Part shown: positions 43,201 to 53,503 of the stretch, piece after piece | Numbering within the stretch: position 1 is the first letter of the stretch | How the letters are laid out: every line of letters begins with the position of its first letter | NCBI GenBank assembly: GCA_964036045.1 | Contig: OZ038384.1 | Span: 27,571,771-27,635,770, forward strand | DNA: 64,000 bases | Reading direction: 5' to 3' | Origin: Eutreptiella sp. 'Long Island Sound 2002' | Lineage: Eukaryota; Euglenozoa; Euglenophyceae; Eutreptiales; Eutreptiaceae | Notes under the pieces: generated by a model | Told to the model about the DNA's origin: nothing | Databases searched by the model: none | What the model saw: only the letters and a program-made list of their open reading frames with translations | Made by a program: the position numbers and the translations under genes

Positions 43201-44979
43201 GAAAAAGCGAAGCTAAAACGGTGGTGGACTTACCTGAGCCAGTTCAGGCTGACAGTGCATCATATCCCCGGGATTAAGAATGAACTGTCTGACTATATAT
43301 CGCGCAACAACTTCGATGCGCTTATTGGTGAGAGCTCTGAGGCGCTCGCCAAAGAGGCTTTCCAGCGTATGGATGTCCAGCTTGACCTGTCCATGCGCAC
43401 TGCTGGAATCCTGGAGGGTTGGAGTCTAACCGACTATCAGTCAGAGTATGAAGAAATTCTCCAAACCCTCAACACTGGTCTCGAACCCCGTGTCATTGAC
43501 GGGCACCAGTGGTATAAAAACAATCAGTACCTCTTCTACGAGGACCGAATTGTGGTGCCTGGGGCACGACTGGATGGGTGCCTACAGTGGTCCCATCTCA
43601 GTTCTGGTCACACTGGCGCTAATCCTTCAGTGGACTTCTTCCGTGAGTGTTTCTACTCTAGTCTAACCCTGACTGAACTGAGGTCGCGTATGCAGACCAT
43701 TGTAGATGCTTGTGGCTGTCATGCCAGCAAGCAGGGCGACAGTAGGGATAGGGGTCTGATCTCCAGCTTACCCATACCCTATTGTGCTAACTCTCTTCTC
43801 TACGTGGATTACATCCACGGCTTACCACGCTTTGGCGGCTATGATAGTTGCCTCTTGGTCACCTGTGGTCTATCTCGCTTCACCCGTGTGTTCCCTTGCA
43901 ATAAGAAAATCACAGGTGAGCAGACTGTAAAAATGTTGGTCGAACAATGGTTCGAACCCTATGGAGCACCTAAACAGGTGCACTCTGATGAAGATGTACG
44001 CATCCGCAGTGACACTGGGTGGTACAAACGAGTGCTAAATGCCCTCAACGTAGAGGTAACCACAGGTGTGCCCTACACTCACACGTCTAACCCTCTCTGT
44101 GAGAGACAGAACCGTGTGGTGGAGCAAAACTTAAGAATCCTGATGAAACAGGAGCGCACCAAGGACTGGGTACGCCTAGTGCCCTGGGCAGTTCTGTCCA
44201 TGAACTCACAGCGGAGCTCTTCTACGGGTTTCACCCCCCACGAACTGTTCCATGGAGGACGACCTGCTTGGTTCTTCAAAACCCCCTTTCCTGAGGACTT
44301 CAAGAGCCCGGTGGGAGATTGGCTAGAACACAAGCAGTCTCTGGCTAACCAGGCTGGTACTAACCTGAGGCACATTCGTGACCGTGAACAGAGCCGACGG
44401 AACCGCCTACGGCGACCTGCCAGCTTCAAAGTTGGTGACCTTGTTTTGGTACACCATTCACGCCTACCCTCCTGGCCACGTAACTGCCTACAGGACCCTT
44501 ACTTTGGACCCTATCGTATCATCAGGATAGATGGATCCAGGATCCATGTCAGGTGCAGTCCACGTCTAGGTGGTGAACTGCTATGTGCTCCTAAGCAGTT
44601 GAGGCACTATCACTCCCCTGACGACTTGTCTTGGGATGAGTGGCGCCTCAGCGACAGTGAGATTGAATGTATAGACCTAGAGAACGCTGCCAGTCCAGAG
44701 GAGGCAGACGAACTCGAAGAGATGACTGCCGATGAGATGGCAGTCGATGGTTACTACGTGGTTGCAGGTATTGCTCGCCACGAGTATAAACAGGGTTGGA
44801 AATTCCTTACCCTGTGGGATGGCTATGGTTTGTCTGAGGCGACCTGGGAACCTATGTCAGCCTTCATACAACCAGATGGGAGTATCAACCCCATCTTCCG
44901 CACTTACCTCGTTGAGAACAACGAGGGTCAGCTCCTAACCCGTGCTGAGACCATGTCCCAGCGTAAGAAGCGAAACTAA
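40177..44979 (+). CDS. pol: Pol polyprotein of element C (~1600 aa), intact frame
   Basis: In frame with gag and open to TAA 44977-44979. Protease: LDTGAT, Asp at 40255-40257, then GTDFLRR. Module: VELFAS (40693-40710), NPPF (40801-40812), CTPDWG and YWRRMLDR. A variable linker follows to about 41760. RT: KLVQMDLKLKPEF onward, VVDYGE, and HIDD at 42412-42423 where YxDD is usual. RNase H: TDASD from 42868, later E, D and D residues all present (ELLAGM, LCDQ, SDYISR). Integrase: zinc region H, H and CGCHAS, in which the last Cys is replaced by Ser (43726-43728); D at 43807, D at 43987, E at 44101. Chromodomain-like C-terminus about 44752-44870 (WKFLTLWDGY...EATWEP). It would be released from Gag-Pol by its own protease. 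Confidence 0.94.
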   Translation, partial: GGGSEEEDLVFWILVKIGDQVFRAVLDTGATLSIVARRLLKTFRKTMTVAIRVGDGRTIHSLGGVDVTICLGDETVTQHCRVLDTDAFDIVIGTDFLRRNPQVKMLSLQRPYSLHCDFGSGLFSVPLELSGRKESGLRYAAKTNYRTENYQLARHVLENGLAALQVNLDEIQVELFASQQQHIMQLYCSKQMNNDFRFFWKAMGLAYANPPFSLLAKVLTKIAYEGGRVVMCTPDWGCSGEHAYWRRMLDRMTVGRVQLPDGPIYVPEDSDTAMQAPEWASFLSIIDGSLNPVPLCDLDQVLLKEVMAENRGLTLYDLKNRSPEHLSATLTGCESPDDYLEPAAVKEDADDQLSEIASTIPSVDPSCVDLKHSAFLAQLLLEEVDLESTSEPASSVGKPVLHMQPVHTGEPVAQSTDALARPAANNMPLSEHDTQELRRLLYLKSEGIERQERLQYLRQTWKYSIWSEEDDESYTLPDPEIPLVYSLHYGQQCSPEWDDGTVPAETADRHKKKEHGKSNLHAEEDFLQKVESLNLDPRLKKLLITYEEVFGALPPPLSCKKLVQMDLKLKPEFEKTRVRRRPYPAPQEQVEEIERQIQECIDAGLVEEYKHGDYPHHCSPCFLVAKPGSTALRLVVDYGEVNKKTQNHSGSIPNMENTLERIAKCRYKTKMDKRSGFWQVDLTAAAQELLAFITPKGRVFKWKVMPFGVANAPALFQELMNKILYILRRRPLVQELISRGAEMEAHIDDVSLGTNTKEDHVLLLREFFTVCQENHLRIKLEKCEFMKEEMEYLGFDVGYGWWKPAASKMQPLQDMQIRDDPKKGLHDVRSFVGACNFYRRHIHNFTYSSAPLTDLIKKTTPWRWTSREEECFQELKKKIASSNCLGVPRPEGEIVLITDASDVGGGGTIYQWQELNPAELTHCHYRTTGLNRDCSLKHDYPASEWRLVPLGHWNWKWNQARSNYSTYDQELLAGMLVLSSQSRLLGSNPIVRLCDQEPVKSFQKGPPPEKAKLKRWWTYLSQFRLTVHHIPGIKNELSDYISRNNFDALIGESSEALAKEAFQRMDVQLDLSMRTAGILEGWSLTDYQSEYEEILQTLNTGLEPRVIDGHQWYKNNQYLFYEDRIVVPGARLDGCLQWSHLSSGHTGANPSVDFFRECFYSSLTLTELRSRMQTIVDACGCHASKQGDSRDRGLISSLPIPYCANSLLYVDYIHGLPRFGGYDSCLLVTCGLSRFTRVFPCNKKITGEQTVKMLVEQWFEPYGAPKQVHSDEDVRIRSDTGWYKRVLNALNVEVTTGVPYTHTSNPLCERQNRVVEQNLRILMKQERTKDWVRLVPWAVLSMNSQRSSSTGFTPHELFHGGRPAWFFKTPFPEDFKSPVGDWLEHKQSLANQAGTNLRHIRDREQSRRNRLRRPASFKVGDLVLVHHSRLPSWPRNCLQDPYFGPYRIIRIDGSRIHVRCSPRLGGELLCAPKQLRHYHSPDDLSWDEWRLSDSEIECIDLENAASPEEADELEEMTADEMAVDGYYVVAGIARHEYKQGWKFLTLWDGYGLSEATWEPMSAFIQPDGSINPIFRTYLVENNEGQLLTRAETMSQRKKRN

Positions 44980-46260
44980 TTACCCTGTGTCAGTCTACTG
45001 ACCCTGTCTGTGCCCTGCAGACCCATGCCTATGGTTTACAGCGTGAGCCAGGTGGCCGCTTATCAAGATTGCAGCCACCCAGCGAGTGTTTGCCTTGTTG
45101 ACCATGTGTTGCATGGGTACTGCCCTAATGTAATGACCTTGGTGAGCCAACGAAGAACGGTGGCTTTCTACACCAGGGGGGGATGACAAGCAAGGTGTTA
45201 TGAGGCAAGGTGTGTCTTCCCTCCTTGGGGACAAGCGAGCCCACAGTTAGGACCCCTGACTGGTCCAGACCCATGGGGTTCTACCCTTCCTTACAGGGTT
45301 TACCTTACCTGCCATAGCGTATGTGTGAGTGTGCTAGTCCTAAGGTCCTGAGAGCAAGCCGCAGAAGTGGTGTCCTAATTATACCCAAGTCTGCGCCCTT
45401 GCTAAACCTGGAGGGTTGGCTTATTGATGCCACGGGGTACGCCCCGGGTCTCCCCTCCCCTATGCGCCCAATTTCTGTGCTGGCGCAAAACCTTGGGGGA
45501 ATACCCAGCGTGCTAATCCAGGTATTGTTTTCCCTACCTATCTGTCTACTACAGGGAGGGGTGGCCAAAAGCTATGAAGGCATGCAAAACGCCTGTTTGC
45601 TATGTGGCCAAAAACACTAACCTAACCACTGTCACAGCCCACCAACCCAGCTAAAATTGCAGGAAAAGGGTGGGACAGTGACACGCCCCCTACAGGTCCT
45701 ACACACCCTACAGTGGCACCATCCTGGTGGGCGAGCACTGGGCAACTGGCTCTAGCCCCCACTCAGGACTACCACTCCTACACGCACACTCTACTTGGCG
45801 TTGCGAAGGTGAAGTTCTCATGGGTCCTAACGACCCTCCTGTGAAATGGCAGGAGAACACAGCGCTACTAAGCGACTGTGGCCTGACAGGGGACGCCACA
45901 ACGCGTTTCCCCTGCTAGGGCTTGGAGGGAAGGGGTGCTCTCGTTGCGTGCACAGCGCAGATGTCGTTGAGGTCGAACTGTCCTCGCCAGTACTGGCTGA
46001 GGCACAGTGATTTGATTTGTGATCAGCGCCCCTGTTTTGCTGGGGCAGAAAAATGGTAGCCGCCGAAGGCAGCTGCTGCGTGCACCAATCACCCTTAACC
46101 TCTCCCACCTGTACAAAAGAGGCAGATGAAGGGGCGTTTGCAACTGTGGAACCAAGCCACACTCCAGGTATTATACCCTTCTCAGTGTGACCTATAATAC
46201 GCTGTTCGCAAACACGCTGCAGATGCAGCTACCCCTGTCAAGCAAGCAAGCTTTAAGAAA

Positions 46261-46294
46261 CTCCTCGGGTTCTCTTAAAGAACGTACCGAGGAG
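46261..46294 (+). promoter_or_regulatory. Stem-loop in the C 3' untranslated region
   Basis: CTCCTCGG (46261-46268) pairs with CCGAGGAG (46287-46294). Inside it GTTCT pairs with AGAAC around the loop CTTAA. Together this gives 13 pairs with a 3-base bulge. Function unknown. Confidence 0.6.
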
Positions 46295-46396
46295 CCTCTG
46301 GGTAACCTAAACAAGGTTTACCGTGCGCAATTCGCGTGGCCTACCCTTTAATGCATCATGTGCACGCAGGGAAGGGAGGCTGAACCATTGACTCAA

Positions 46397-46418
46397 CCAG
46401 GAGGTGAGCTCCTCCTGG
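46397..46418 (+). promoter_or_regulatory. Second stem-loop in the C 3' untranslated region
   Basis: CCAGGAGG and CCTCCTGG, a perfect 8-bp stem with the loop TGAGCT. Function unknown. Confidence 0.5.
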
Positions 46419-47571
46419 GCTAACCTACCTTACTCACCATGCATCGTGTGAATGCCGCATTGAAACGAACACAATACAAACCTAAGCGTTTTAAGCAACT
46501 CAACTTGAACGCTACGGCTGCACACGAACAAACGCTAACCTGTGAAGAAGGAAACAAGGGTGAATTAGGGATACAGGTGAAGCGACACAGCGTGTGGATG
46601 TCTCGATTAGGCACATGCATCGCGAGCACAGCGCATACTCTAACCCTACGTGCGCGCTGCGCGCTCCATTCGCATCACATACCTTTCATTCCTGCTTTCA
46701 CCTGTGCAGAGCACGAGAGATGAACACCCGACGCCCCAACGAGCACAGCGTTGACAACCCTAACGTTTTGACGGAACAACCAACACGAACGCAATGCGTG
46801 AGTGTGAAGTGACACAGACATACCTGAGAGACGGGTTGTTGAACTGCTCTGTGGTGTGGGCTGATTTTGAATTCTTTACTCTGAAGTTTACAAAAATTTT
46901 GATGCAACTGTGCAAAAATTTTCTTTAAGACTTTAAAAACTACGGCTCATACCTTCTTTTCCAAAAGCCGTTTTCGCTTGCGCAACCCTTTTCTTGGCGT
47001 CCGCTTCGTTTGCGCTTGTCTGCGACTTTAAGTTATGTGTAAAAATGACGATTTCCCGCGTGGTTTCGTCGATTTTCAACGATTTCACTTGCTAAATCGC
47101 AACCCCTTCCGCAAAACCGCAGGAATCACTCCCTGCTGGTTCCATTTTCTATTTTTTCCAGCTCCTGGGGGTTTGTGTCCTCCATTGGGAGTATTGCTCC
47201 GCCCTGGCCCTTGGTCAGGACGTTTACTAAAACGCTGTTTATACGACGATAACCGTCCGCATTAGAGCGTTCGACTGTACCCTAGTGGACAGACACATGT
47301 GCTCTGGACAGAGGGTCCTGGGTTCAATTCCCACTGCCCCCACACTTTTTCCAAACGTTTTCGCCTCACGCCGGCGACTTTTGAGGAATGCCCCTTCGAA
47401 GGGACATCATTCACGGTACATTACACTGTTTTTCAAGGGTCCCTACAGTGTAATAGGCTTCTATGAAGTGATGAGAATGTTTTTGGTAAGTTTAATGCAT
47501 TTTTTTGAGGTAATTTTGGGGATATTTGAGCCTTTTTCCTTGGTCCTACTAGCTTGATCAACTAGTACTCC

Positions 47572-47578
47572 AGGGGGG
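47572..47578 (+). promoter_or_regulatory. Polypurine tract of element C
   Basis: AGGGGGG lies directly before the 3' LTR start AGTAAG. It is short compared with A and B. Confidence 0.7.
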
Positions 47579-48290
47579 AGTAAGAAAAAGTCACTGCCAT
47601 GTCTTTCTTGGAGGGCTTGATCCAGGCTAAGCCCCCCTTAAAACCCTTTGTTGATGCTGAGACAAACTTAAGTGTTTTTATCTCTCTTTTGTGGCCTAAA
47701 GTACACTTTCTCAAAGTAACTAGGGTTGTGACCCTAGCCCCCCCATGAAGTTCACCCCTACCACTCAACTGAGCGGAGGTACCTTCCTTCATGGAGGTCA
47801 TACCAAAATAAATCAGGCATTCCATGCTTGTGGGCCTTGGAGGTTAAGCCTAAGTGGTCTCCCACCCCAAGACCCCTATACTCAATTGATTCTACCACTT
47901 CTTGTGGTCCTACTTTGTAACTGTTTCTGAATTCAGTTGCTTGGCCAAGTCATTTTCTGTGTGGTCCTGACATCTATGCCCCTCAGTCCTAACCAGCACC
48001 ATTTCACCCAAAAGAGTGCACATGAAGTGCCTATTGCAACCTCTGAGGCTAGAGTCTGACCAATTTTCATTTAAAACCTTTTGCATTATCCATTTGTGAT
48101 TGAATCTATGTTCATATACCTGCTTTGTCTATCTGCAGCCCTTCTGTGTTATACTGGATTACAAAACCAATCATTGATTCGATCCACTTTCAGTCCTTGC
48201 TCTACTTGCTGCTTTGGTTTGGGGTTTTCAACTACAAAACCTGCAGGAATACATCAAAAGACCTAGGGCATAATTCAAGGACATCTTTCT
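47579..48290 (+). repeat. 3' LTR of element C (712 bp)
   Basis: AGTAAG...ACATCTTTCT, about 99.4% identical to the 5' LTR by eye. Confidence 0.93.
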
Positions 48291-48295
48291 TATTG
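48291..48295. repeat. Target site duplication of C, right copy
   Basis: TATTG, matching 37203-37207. Confidence 0.93.
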
Positions 48296-48760
48296 CTCAC
48301 GGTATCTCAATAACGCCTACCGCCTCTATTGGAGATCGATGGGGTTGTGCTATGCTAATCCCCCATTCTCTCAACTCGCTAAGGTGCTTACAAAAAGCCC
48401 TTGAAGGAGCGAGAGTGGTCCTGTCTACCCCCGACTGGGGTACCACAGGCGAACACGCCTATTGGAGACGACTGTTAGACCGTATGACAGTGGGAAGAAC
48501 TGAACTCCCTAATGGGCCAATCTACATCCGTGAGGACTCTCAAGAGACCATGCCTGCCCCTGAATGCAGCACTTTCCTGTCCATCATAGAGGGCTCTCTA
48601 AACCCCGTACCAGCGAGTGACCTTGACAAGGTGGTACTCAAGGAGTTGATGGCCGAGAACAGAGGCCTTACCCTCCTGGATCACAGGAAAAGATCCGAGG
48701 ACTCTTCGGTCACTACTACGAGTGGTGAGTGCTTCGATGAGCAGGAGACTCCAGCAGTCT
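48296..48760 (+). pseudogene. pol: pol of element D, second half of the module
   Basis: CYANPPFSQLAKVLTK with NPPF at 48357-48368, then, after a 1-base indel near 48391, ALEGARVVLSTPDWG, YWRRLLDRMTVGR and the linker LNPVPASDLDKVVLKELMAENRGLTL. These are the same blocks in the same order as C. No catalytic RT part remains. Confidence 0.85.
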
Positions 48761-51700
48761 CCACACTACCATCCGAACCATGGAAGTTGGTGTCATCCGC
48801 CAGCCCCGCAGGGTATGCCCACCTGCTCATCTCGTCCGCGACATCATTGTCCTTACCCGGCTTGTATACAACAACAATGTTGTACCAGGAGAGGAACTCA
48901 TGCCAACCGCCGCGACGACCCAGGGGTCCAGCCATTGTACAGAGATCCTCCTTGTACCATGACTCGAGGGACTTGTGGTCCCTGAAAACAGTGACCTTAC
49001 GCCCTGATATCCAGCTCTTGAACTTCAGGAGGCAGGACACCAGTGCGTAGGTCTCTTTTTCTCGCACAGACCACGCCCTTTGTCCGGTAAAGCCCAAGGC
49101 TTCGCCCTCAGGACCATACCGGATCTGGCCTTCGAGTTTTTTTGAGTAGAAGGCGCAAGGAGCCCAGCTACCATCAGGCAATTGCTGCTCCAACACACCG
49201 CCTATGCCAAAATCCGAGGCATCAGTGTGAATCGCATATTCACCCATGTCATTCGGGATATACAATGCACACTTCTCGCACAGTGCCTCCTTGACTTTTG
49301 CGAAACTCTGTCTCATGATGTCAGTCCAATCAATGAAGTTGCGGTCCTTGGGGACCTTGCATTTGCCTCCCTCAGGCGCTCTCTCATACTTCCCTTTCAG
49401 GCTGTCCATCAGGGGCGCAGCCAGGGAAGCATATTGGGGTATGTAAATGGAATACCAATTACATACTCTGAGGAATCCCTTCATCTGCTTGGGGGTACGA
49501 ATCATGGCCTCAGTCCAGTCACGAACTGCAGCCACTTTCTCGGGGGCGGGGGATCTCCGTCCCTGGTGAAGGATGTGTCCACAATATTTAACCCTTTGAC
49601 AGAAAAGGTGGCGCTTTTCCTCCTTGACTTGAAGATGGTGGTCAGCCAGGCATCGAAAAAGCTTCCTGACCAACTCATAATGCTCAGTTATGGCCTCTTC
49701 ATCGAGGGCACAACTGTCCAAGAGCTTACCCTTACCCCTGGAAGCCTTGGAGGGGGGCGTACCCACAAGCAGATCATCAATATAGGCCCTTGCCGAGGGA
49801 GGCAGGTGCCTGATGCAGTGGGTGACCATTCTCTGGTAGACCTGTGGTCCCACTTTCACCCCCATGGGCAGGACGTTCCACTGATACAAACCCCAGGGGG
49901 TACAGAAAGCCGACAGCGGACGACTTTCCTCCGTGAGGGGTATCTGGTGGAACCCATCCTCAAGGTCCAGGATGGTCCAAAAATGGTTCCCATGCTGTCG
50001 CTGAAGGAGGTCCTCAATGACCGGTAGGGGGAATTTATGTCTCTCGAGACATCAATTTAGGTACCGGTAATCAATAACCAACCTCCACTTGTTTACCCCA
50101 AGTTTTGGCACTAAAAGCCCACGTGCCACCCAAGGGCTTTTGGATCCCTCAATCCACCCGCTTTTCTCAAAACCTTGGACCTTTTCTTTCAGCGCCTCTT
50201 CCCGCAGACCTACAGCTCGGATGGGGCTGAAAGCCACAGGCTTTGAGCCCTCTCTGAGCTCCAGCTTGACCAACCCATCAGGTCCCCTCTTGTTGGCATT
50301 GGCCTTGATCTCCTCCCAATTATTCCGCTCTGAATTGAACACTGTGTCCTTGAATTCATCAAGGAGCTGTTTTTCCGCTGCGACTCCACCATCTTCTGAA
50401 GACGGGGGTCTGAGAACTCCTTGGCATCGGCCTCTAGGACCGAACGCACTGACCGAGTTCTCGAGTGGAAGAGTTGCTGGGGGGGGGGGTCCTGGGAGTG
50501 ACCAAATTGACAGTCTCAGTGCCAACGGGGTCAATCATCCAATCTACCACTTTCTGGCTGGAGATGTAGGCCTCTACCTTCTCGAGGTGATTCAGGGTGA
50601 GTTCTGGGGCAGCAGGGCTGTCCCGGGACGATGACTCCACTTCGGATCGCCGATTGGGGCCATTTCTGTCGTCCTGTGAGCTGGGCTTGTGGAATGCAGG
50701 ATAAATCAAATCAATGTTGGGCGAGTCAGGGGGGCCATACCCTTCCTTGGCCCTCTTCAGTTCCAGGACATTCCAGTTCCGGCCTTTCATGCCCACAGGT
50801 CTCTTGCCGAGGCCCGGGGCTGCAGTGGTACCCTCGGGACGCCAGGCTCCCTGCCGGAGCACCTCTTTGAGGTCAGGATCACCCAAGGGCTGTTTCCAGC
50901 TGGACTGGTTCAGTCTCTCTTGCTGAATACCAAGTGCATCGAAAAGTACACCCCGGTACTGCAGGTGACCCTCCTGAGAGAGCATTTTACCCTACCCATC
51001 CCAAAAAATACTCTCCCCTTTCGGTATGTCCCACCAATCCACTGCAATCCCCCCTAAATTCGAAAACCACCTCTCTCTCTTTCGGACTGGTACCACTATA
51101 ACGCCCTTACCCCCTTCCCGTATGACCTTTTGCACCGTTTCCGGCAACTCACGAGGTGGCGGGAGCAAAAGCAAAGTATGATGCTCCCCTCCCCAAGGGC
51201 ACATATACCCTTTTGGTGCCTTCTTGGTCTTACGGGGGGTTCAGAGTCCAGTCCGATTTCGCTGCTTCACTCTTCTTCCCCCGCGTCCCTGACGCCACTC
51301 ACGCCACCGTCGACCCTTTTCAGGCACTCCACTCACAGTCCCGAGGCGGTCAAAGGGGCTGAGTGTGGGCTGGAGAGGCTCAGTAGTCCCCAAAGCTCTT
51401 CCAGGCCATTCACAAAATTTTTCGCGCCATAGCGGGCGCAGGTCGTATCTTTCATTCTTGAATACGCCAGGCCGCCTCAGTTTCCGCGGTATCCCAGCGG
51501 ACTGTCGGGGTCGTATCGTCGAGATCTCCTGAGAAGCCCCGGTGGGGGCTAGACTTGCCATGGGGGCTTTGTCCTGTGGGTCCTGCAGGTCCATGAAACT
51601 GATGTTTATGGCACCAAACTCCACACCACCGTGGTCCCGTGCGTATCCGAACCGGCCCATGAACTCATCGGGCCGATCGAAACCCAAAGACCCCTTATCA

Positions 51701-53503
51701 CCCGAACAGGACTTGAAATCCCGATCGTGGACATCAATCGACCGGACTCCTGAGAGCTCCTGGTCACCAATGTCCAGCCAATTCCTGGCGAAGACCGCGA
51801 TCATCTTGGTCAAGTCCCCAGAGACTTGCAACTGGGCGGCAGGACCTTGATCGGACGGCTCTTGCCGGATATCAGGGGAAGGAAGTAAAGGGGGGGTAGG
51901 AAAAAGGGAGGAAAGGGTTTCGTCGACCATCGCCTCTTTGGTCTGGTCCCAGTCTGTACCAGCTGCCGGGACCCTCAGGTGCGACCTGATGGGCTCACCA
52001 GTCCCTGGCACTTCAGGCCATGCTGAATTCTTTTCTGGCTGGACGGAGTGGGGTGCCTTCACCTGATGGCACAAGCCAGCCAAGAGGGATGTCATGATGC
52101 ATAGGGCGTCCACCAGCTGTGGGTCGCCCCTTGTATCTTTTTCAATCCACCCTCTGGAATTCTTGTGAATCCCAGCCTGGGCGGCTTTACTCCCTGACAG
52201 GGCGAGTACAACTGACACTAACTCATGGTAATCCCATCCTGTGGACTGAGATTCTGGGTCGCTGCCCTTCGGGGCAGCCCCGGTCAGTCTGTGGACCGCT
52301 GATGGGTACTCTCTCAAGCCCTGCTCAGGGTGTAATCCTGCTGAACTCGGCGTCACCAAACTGCCCTGCAACTCAGGTGTAATGGGGATGATGGTCGAGG
52401 GTTTGACCTGGGCATCAGGACCGCTTCCACAGCTGGTCCCTGCCGGTGAGAGTAGAACCTGTGAAGGCCTCTCAATCATCTCCTGAGGTACAGATATGGG
52501 TGTTCAGGATTGTGTGTGTCGTGTCAACTGTACCATGAGGTGCTGTCACTTCAGAATAGGTCAGGGTATCGATGGTGGGCGACGGACTGTTGAACCGTTC
52601 AGACCAAGGCACAGAAGTACCCAGGCTGCCCTGTGCCCTCTCGCCCGCACCACTTGCGTCGTGCGTTTGTGGAGCGCAGAGGTATCCCACGGAGGCAGGG
52701 ACATGGCACCCATCGACGAAGGGAGATCCATCTGTGCAGGAGTCGACCCCTTCATAGGGGACCAAAGGCCGAGTGTGAGGCTCGACTAGGGCATTTAACC
52801 TTCTGGTGCCCACTCCCACAGATCTCCCTGAACCCTCGTCCCGATTGAAATCTGAAGGACCATCCTCAGTGACCGTTGGCGCAGAAACAGAGTATAATGG
52901 GACGACCGACTGAATTGGGTTGTCCCTCTCAACCTGGGTCAGTTCCGGCCCGGTTGGGGGCTCAGAGGCCGGGACAGTGATGGTCTCTCCACTGAGAACC
53001 TCTGCAAAAATCAATGACCTTTGCCCTGGGAGGACTGCCCAACCATACGGAGCCAATAAGGGATACCCCACTATGGCTCTGGGCCCAGTGTCAGCGATGT
53101 ACAGAGTTGCATCAGGACATCGGGCTCAGACGTTTTTCCCTTTGTGTGATACGGGGAGTAAGAGGGCCCCATGTATACAATGGGTGCCTCCCTTCAGGGA
53201 ATCGGATCCAGCCTCAATCAGCCGTATTGGACTGTCAGCCTTGGTACGGACCAGATCTGGTACCAACTCATATTCGATGACCCCTATGGCTTCACAACCC
53301 GTGTTGATGATGCACTGAAAGTCCAGAGCCGAGGACAGGGGCTCCAGGGACTGAAAAAAGAAGGTCCCTGGCAGGAGTAGGCCTTTCCTGGCTGCTGAGT
53401 CCACTACCGCTGATCGGGGCGGTCTCAGTACCTCCTGTGCATTTCCCCTTGAGTACCACCGCGAGGCGCACCGCGTATTTTTCACCCCACAGGCAGTCAA
53501 CCC
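48760..53503 (-). pseudogene. pol: pol of element E (protease, variant module, RT, RNase H)
   Basis: Starts in frame with gag. The protease core reads INTGCEAIGVI, with Asn (53303-53305) where the catalytic Asp should be, so it is inactive as written. A long weakly conserved stretch follows (53071-51241, frameshift near 52475). The module end is at 51204-50992: LLPPPREL in place of NPPF, then VIVVPV and WF. RT has VVPK-like and VIDYRYLN motifs, then TGA at 50052-50054, then DLEDGFHQIPL, and YIDD at 49773-49784. RNase H has HTDASD. The frame changes near the G run 50478-50487. Coding fades after DEMSRWAYPAG. No integrase remains. Confidence 0.85.

Larger units (their letters stand above)
44980..47571 (+). 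other. Long 3' untranslated region of element C
   Basis: 2.6 kb with no gene I can support. The block 45303 to about 45975 is about 97-98% identical to F 63260 to about 63930, although the two pol genes differ far more. Two stem-loops lie at 46261-46294 and 46397-46418. A tRNA-like T-arm motif (GGTTCAATTCC) followed by a T run lies at about 47331-47350. The open frame 46439-46723 is unsupported. Confidence 0.75.
37208..48290 (+). mobile_element. Element C: complete chromovirus-like LTR retrotransposon (11,083 bp), open gag and pol
   Basis: LTRs of 713 and 712 bp differ at about four positions. It has a primer site, an upstream small frame, gag, pol of 1592 codons without a lesion, and 2.6 kb of 3' untranslated sequence. 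It is inserted in D with TATTG duplicated. The LTR ends are AG...CT, not TG...CA, set by the target duplication. It is the youngest and most intact element here. Confidence 0.96.
48291..48760 (+). mobile_element. Element D, right part
   Basis: Resumes D pol at the codon where C interrupted it and ends near 48760, where sequence of element E (minus) begins. RT and everything after it are lost. Confidence 0.85.

Noticed and set aside
45321-45620. A conserved ~99-residue protein in C and F (also 63229-63615)
   Set aside because: The whole region is almost identical at base level, so peptide identity is not independent evidence. In F the frame starts inside pol without a matching start context.
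46439-46723. A small gene in the 3' region of C
   Set aside because: Overlapping frames exist on both strands, no domain is recognised and no second copy is available in the window for comparison.
52472-53071. A separate host gene antisense in this stretch
   Set aside because: It is in the same frame as E protease and lies between protease and the module, so it is the variable linker of E pol.
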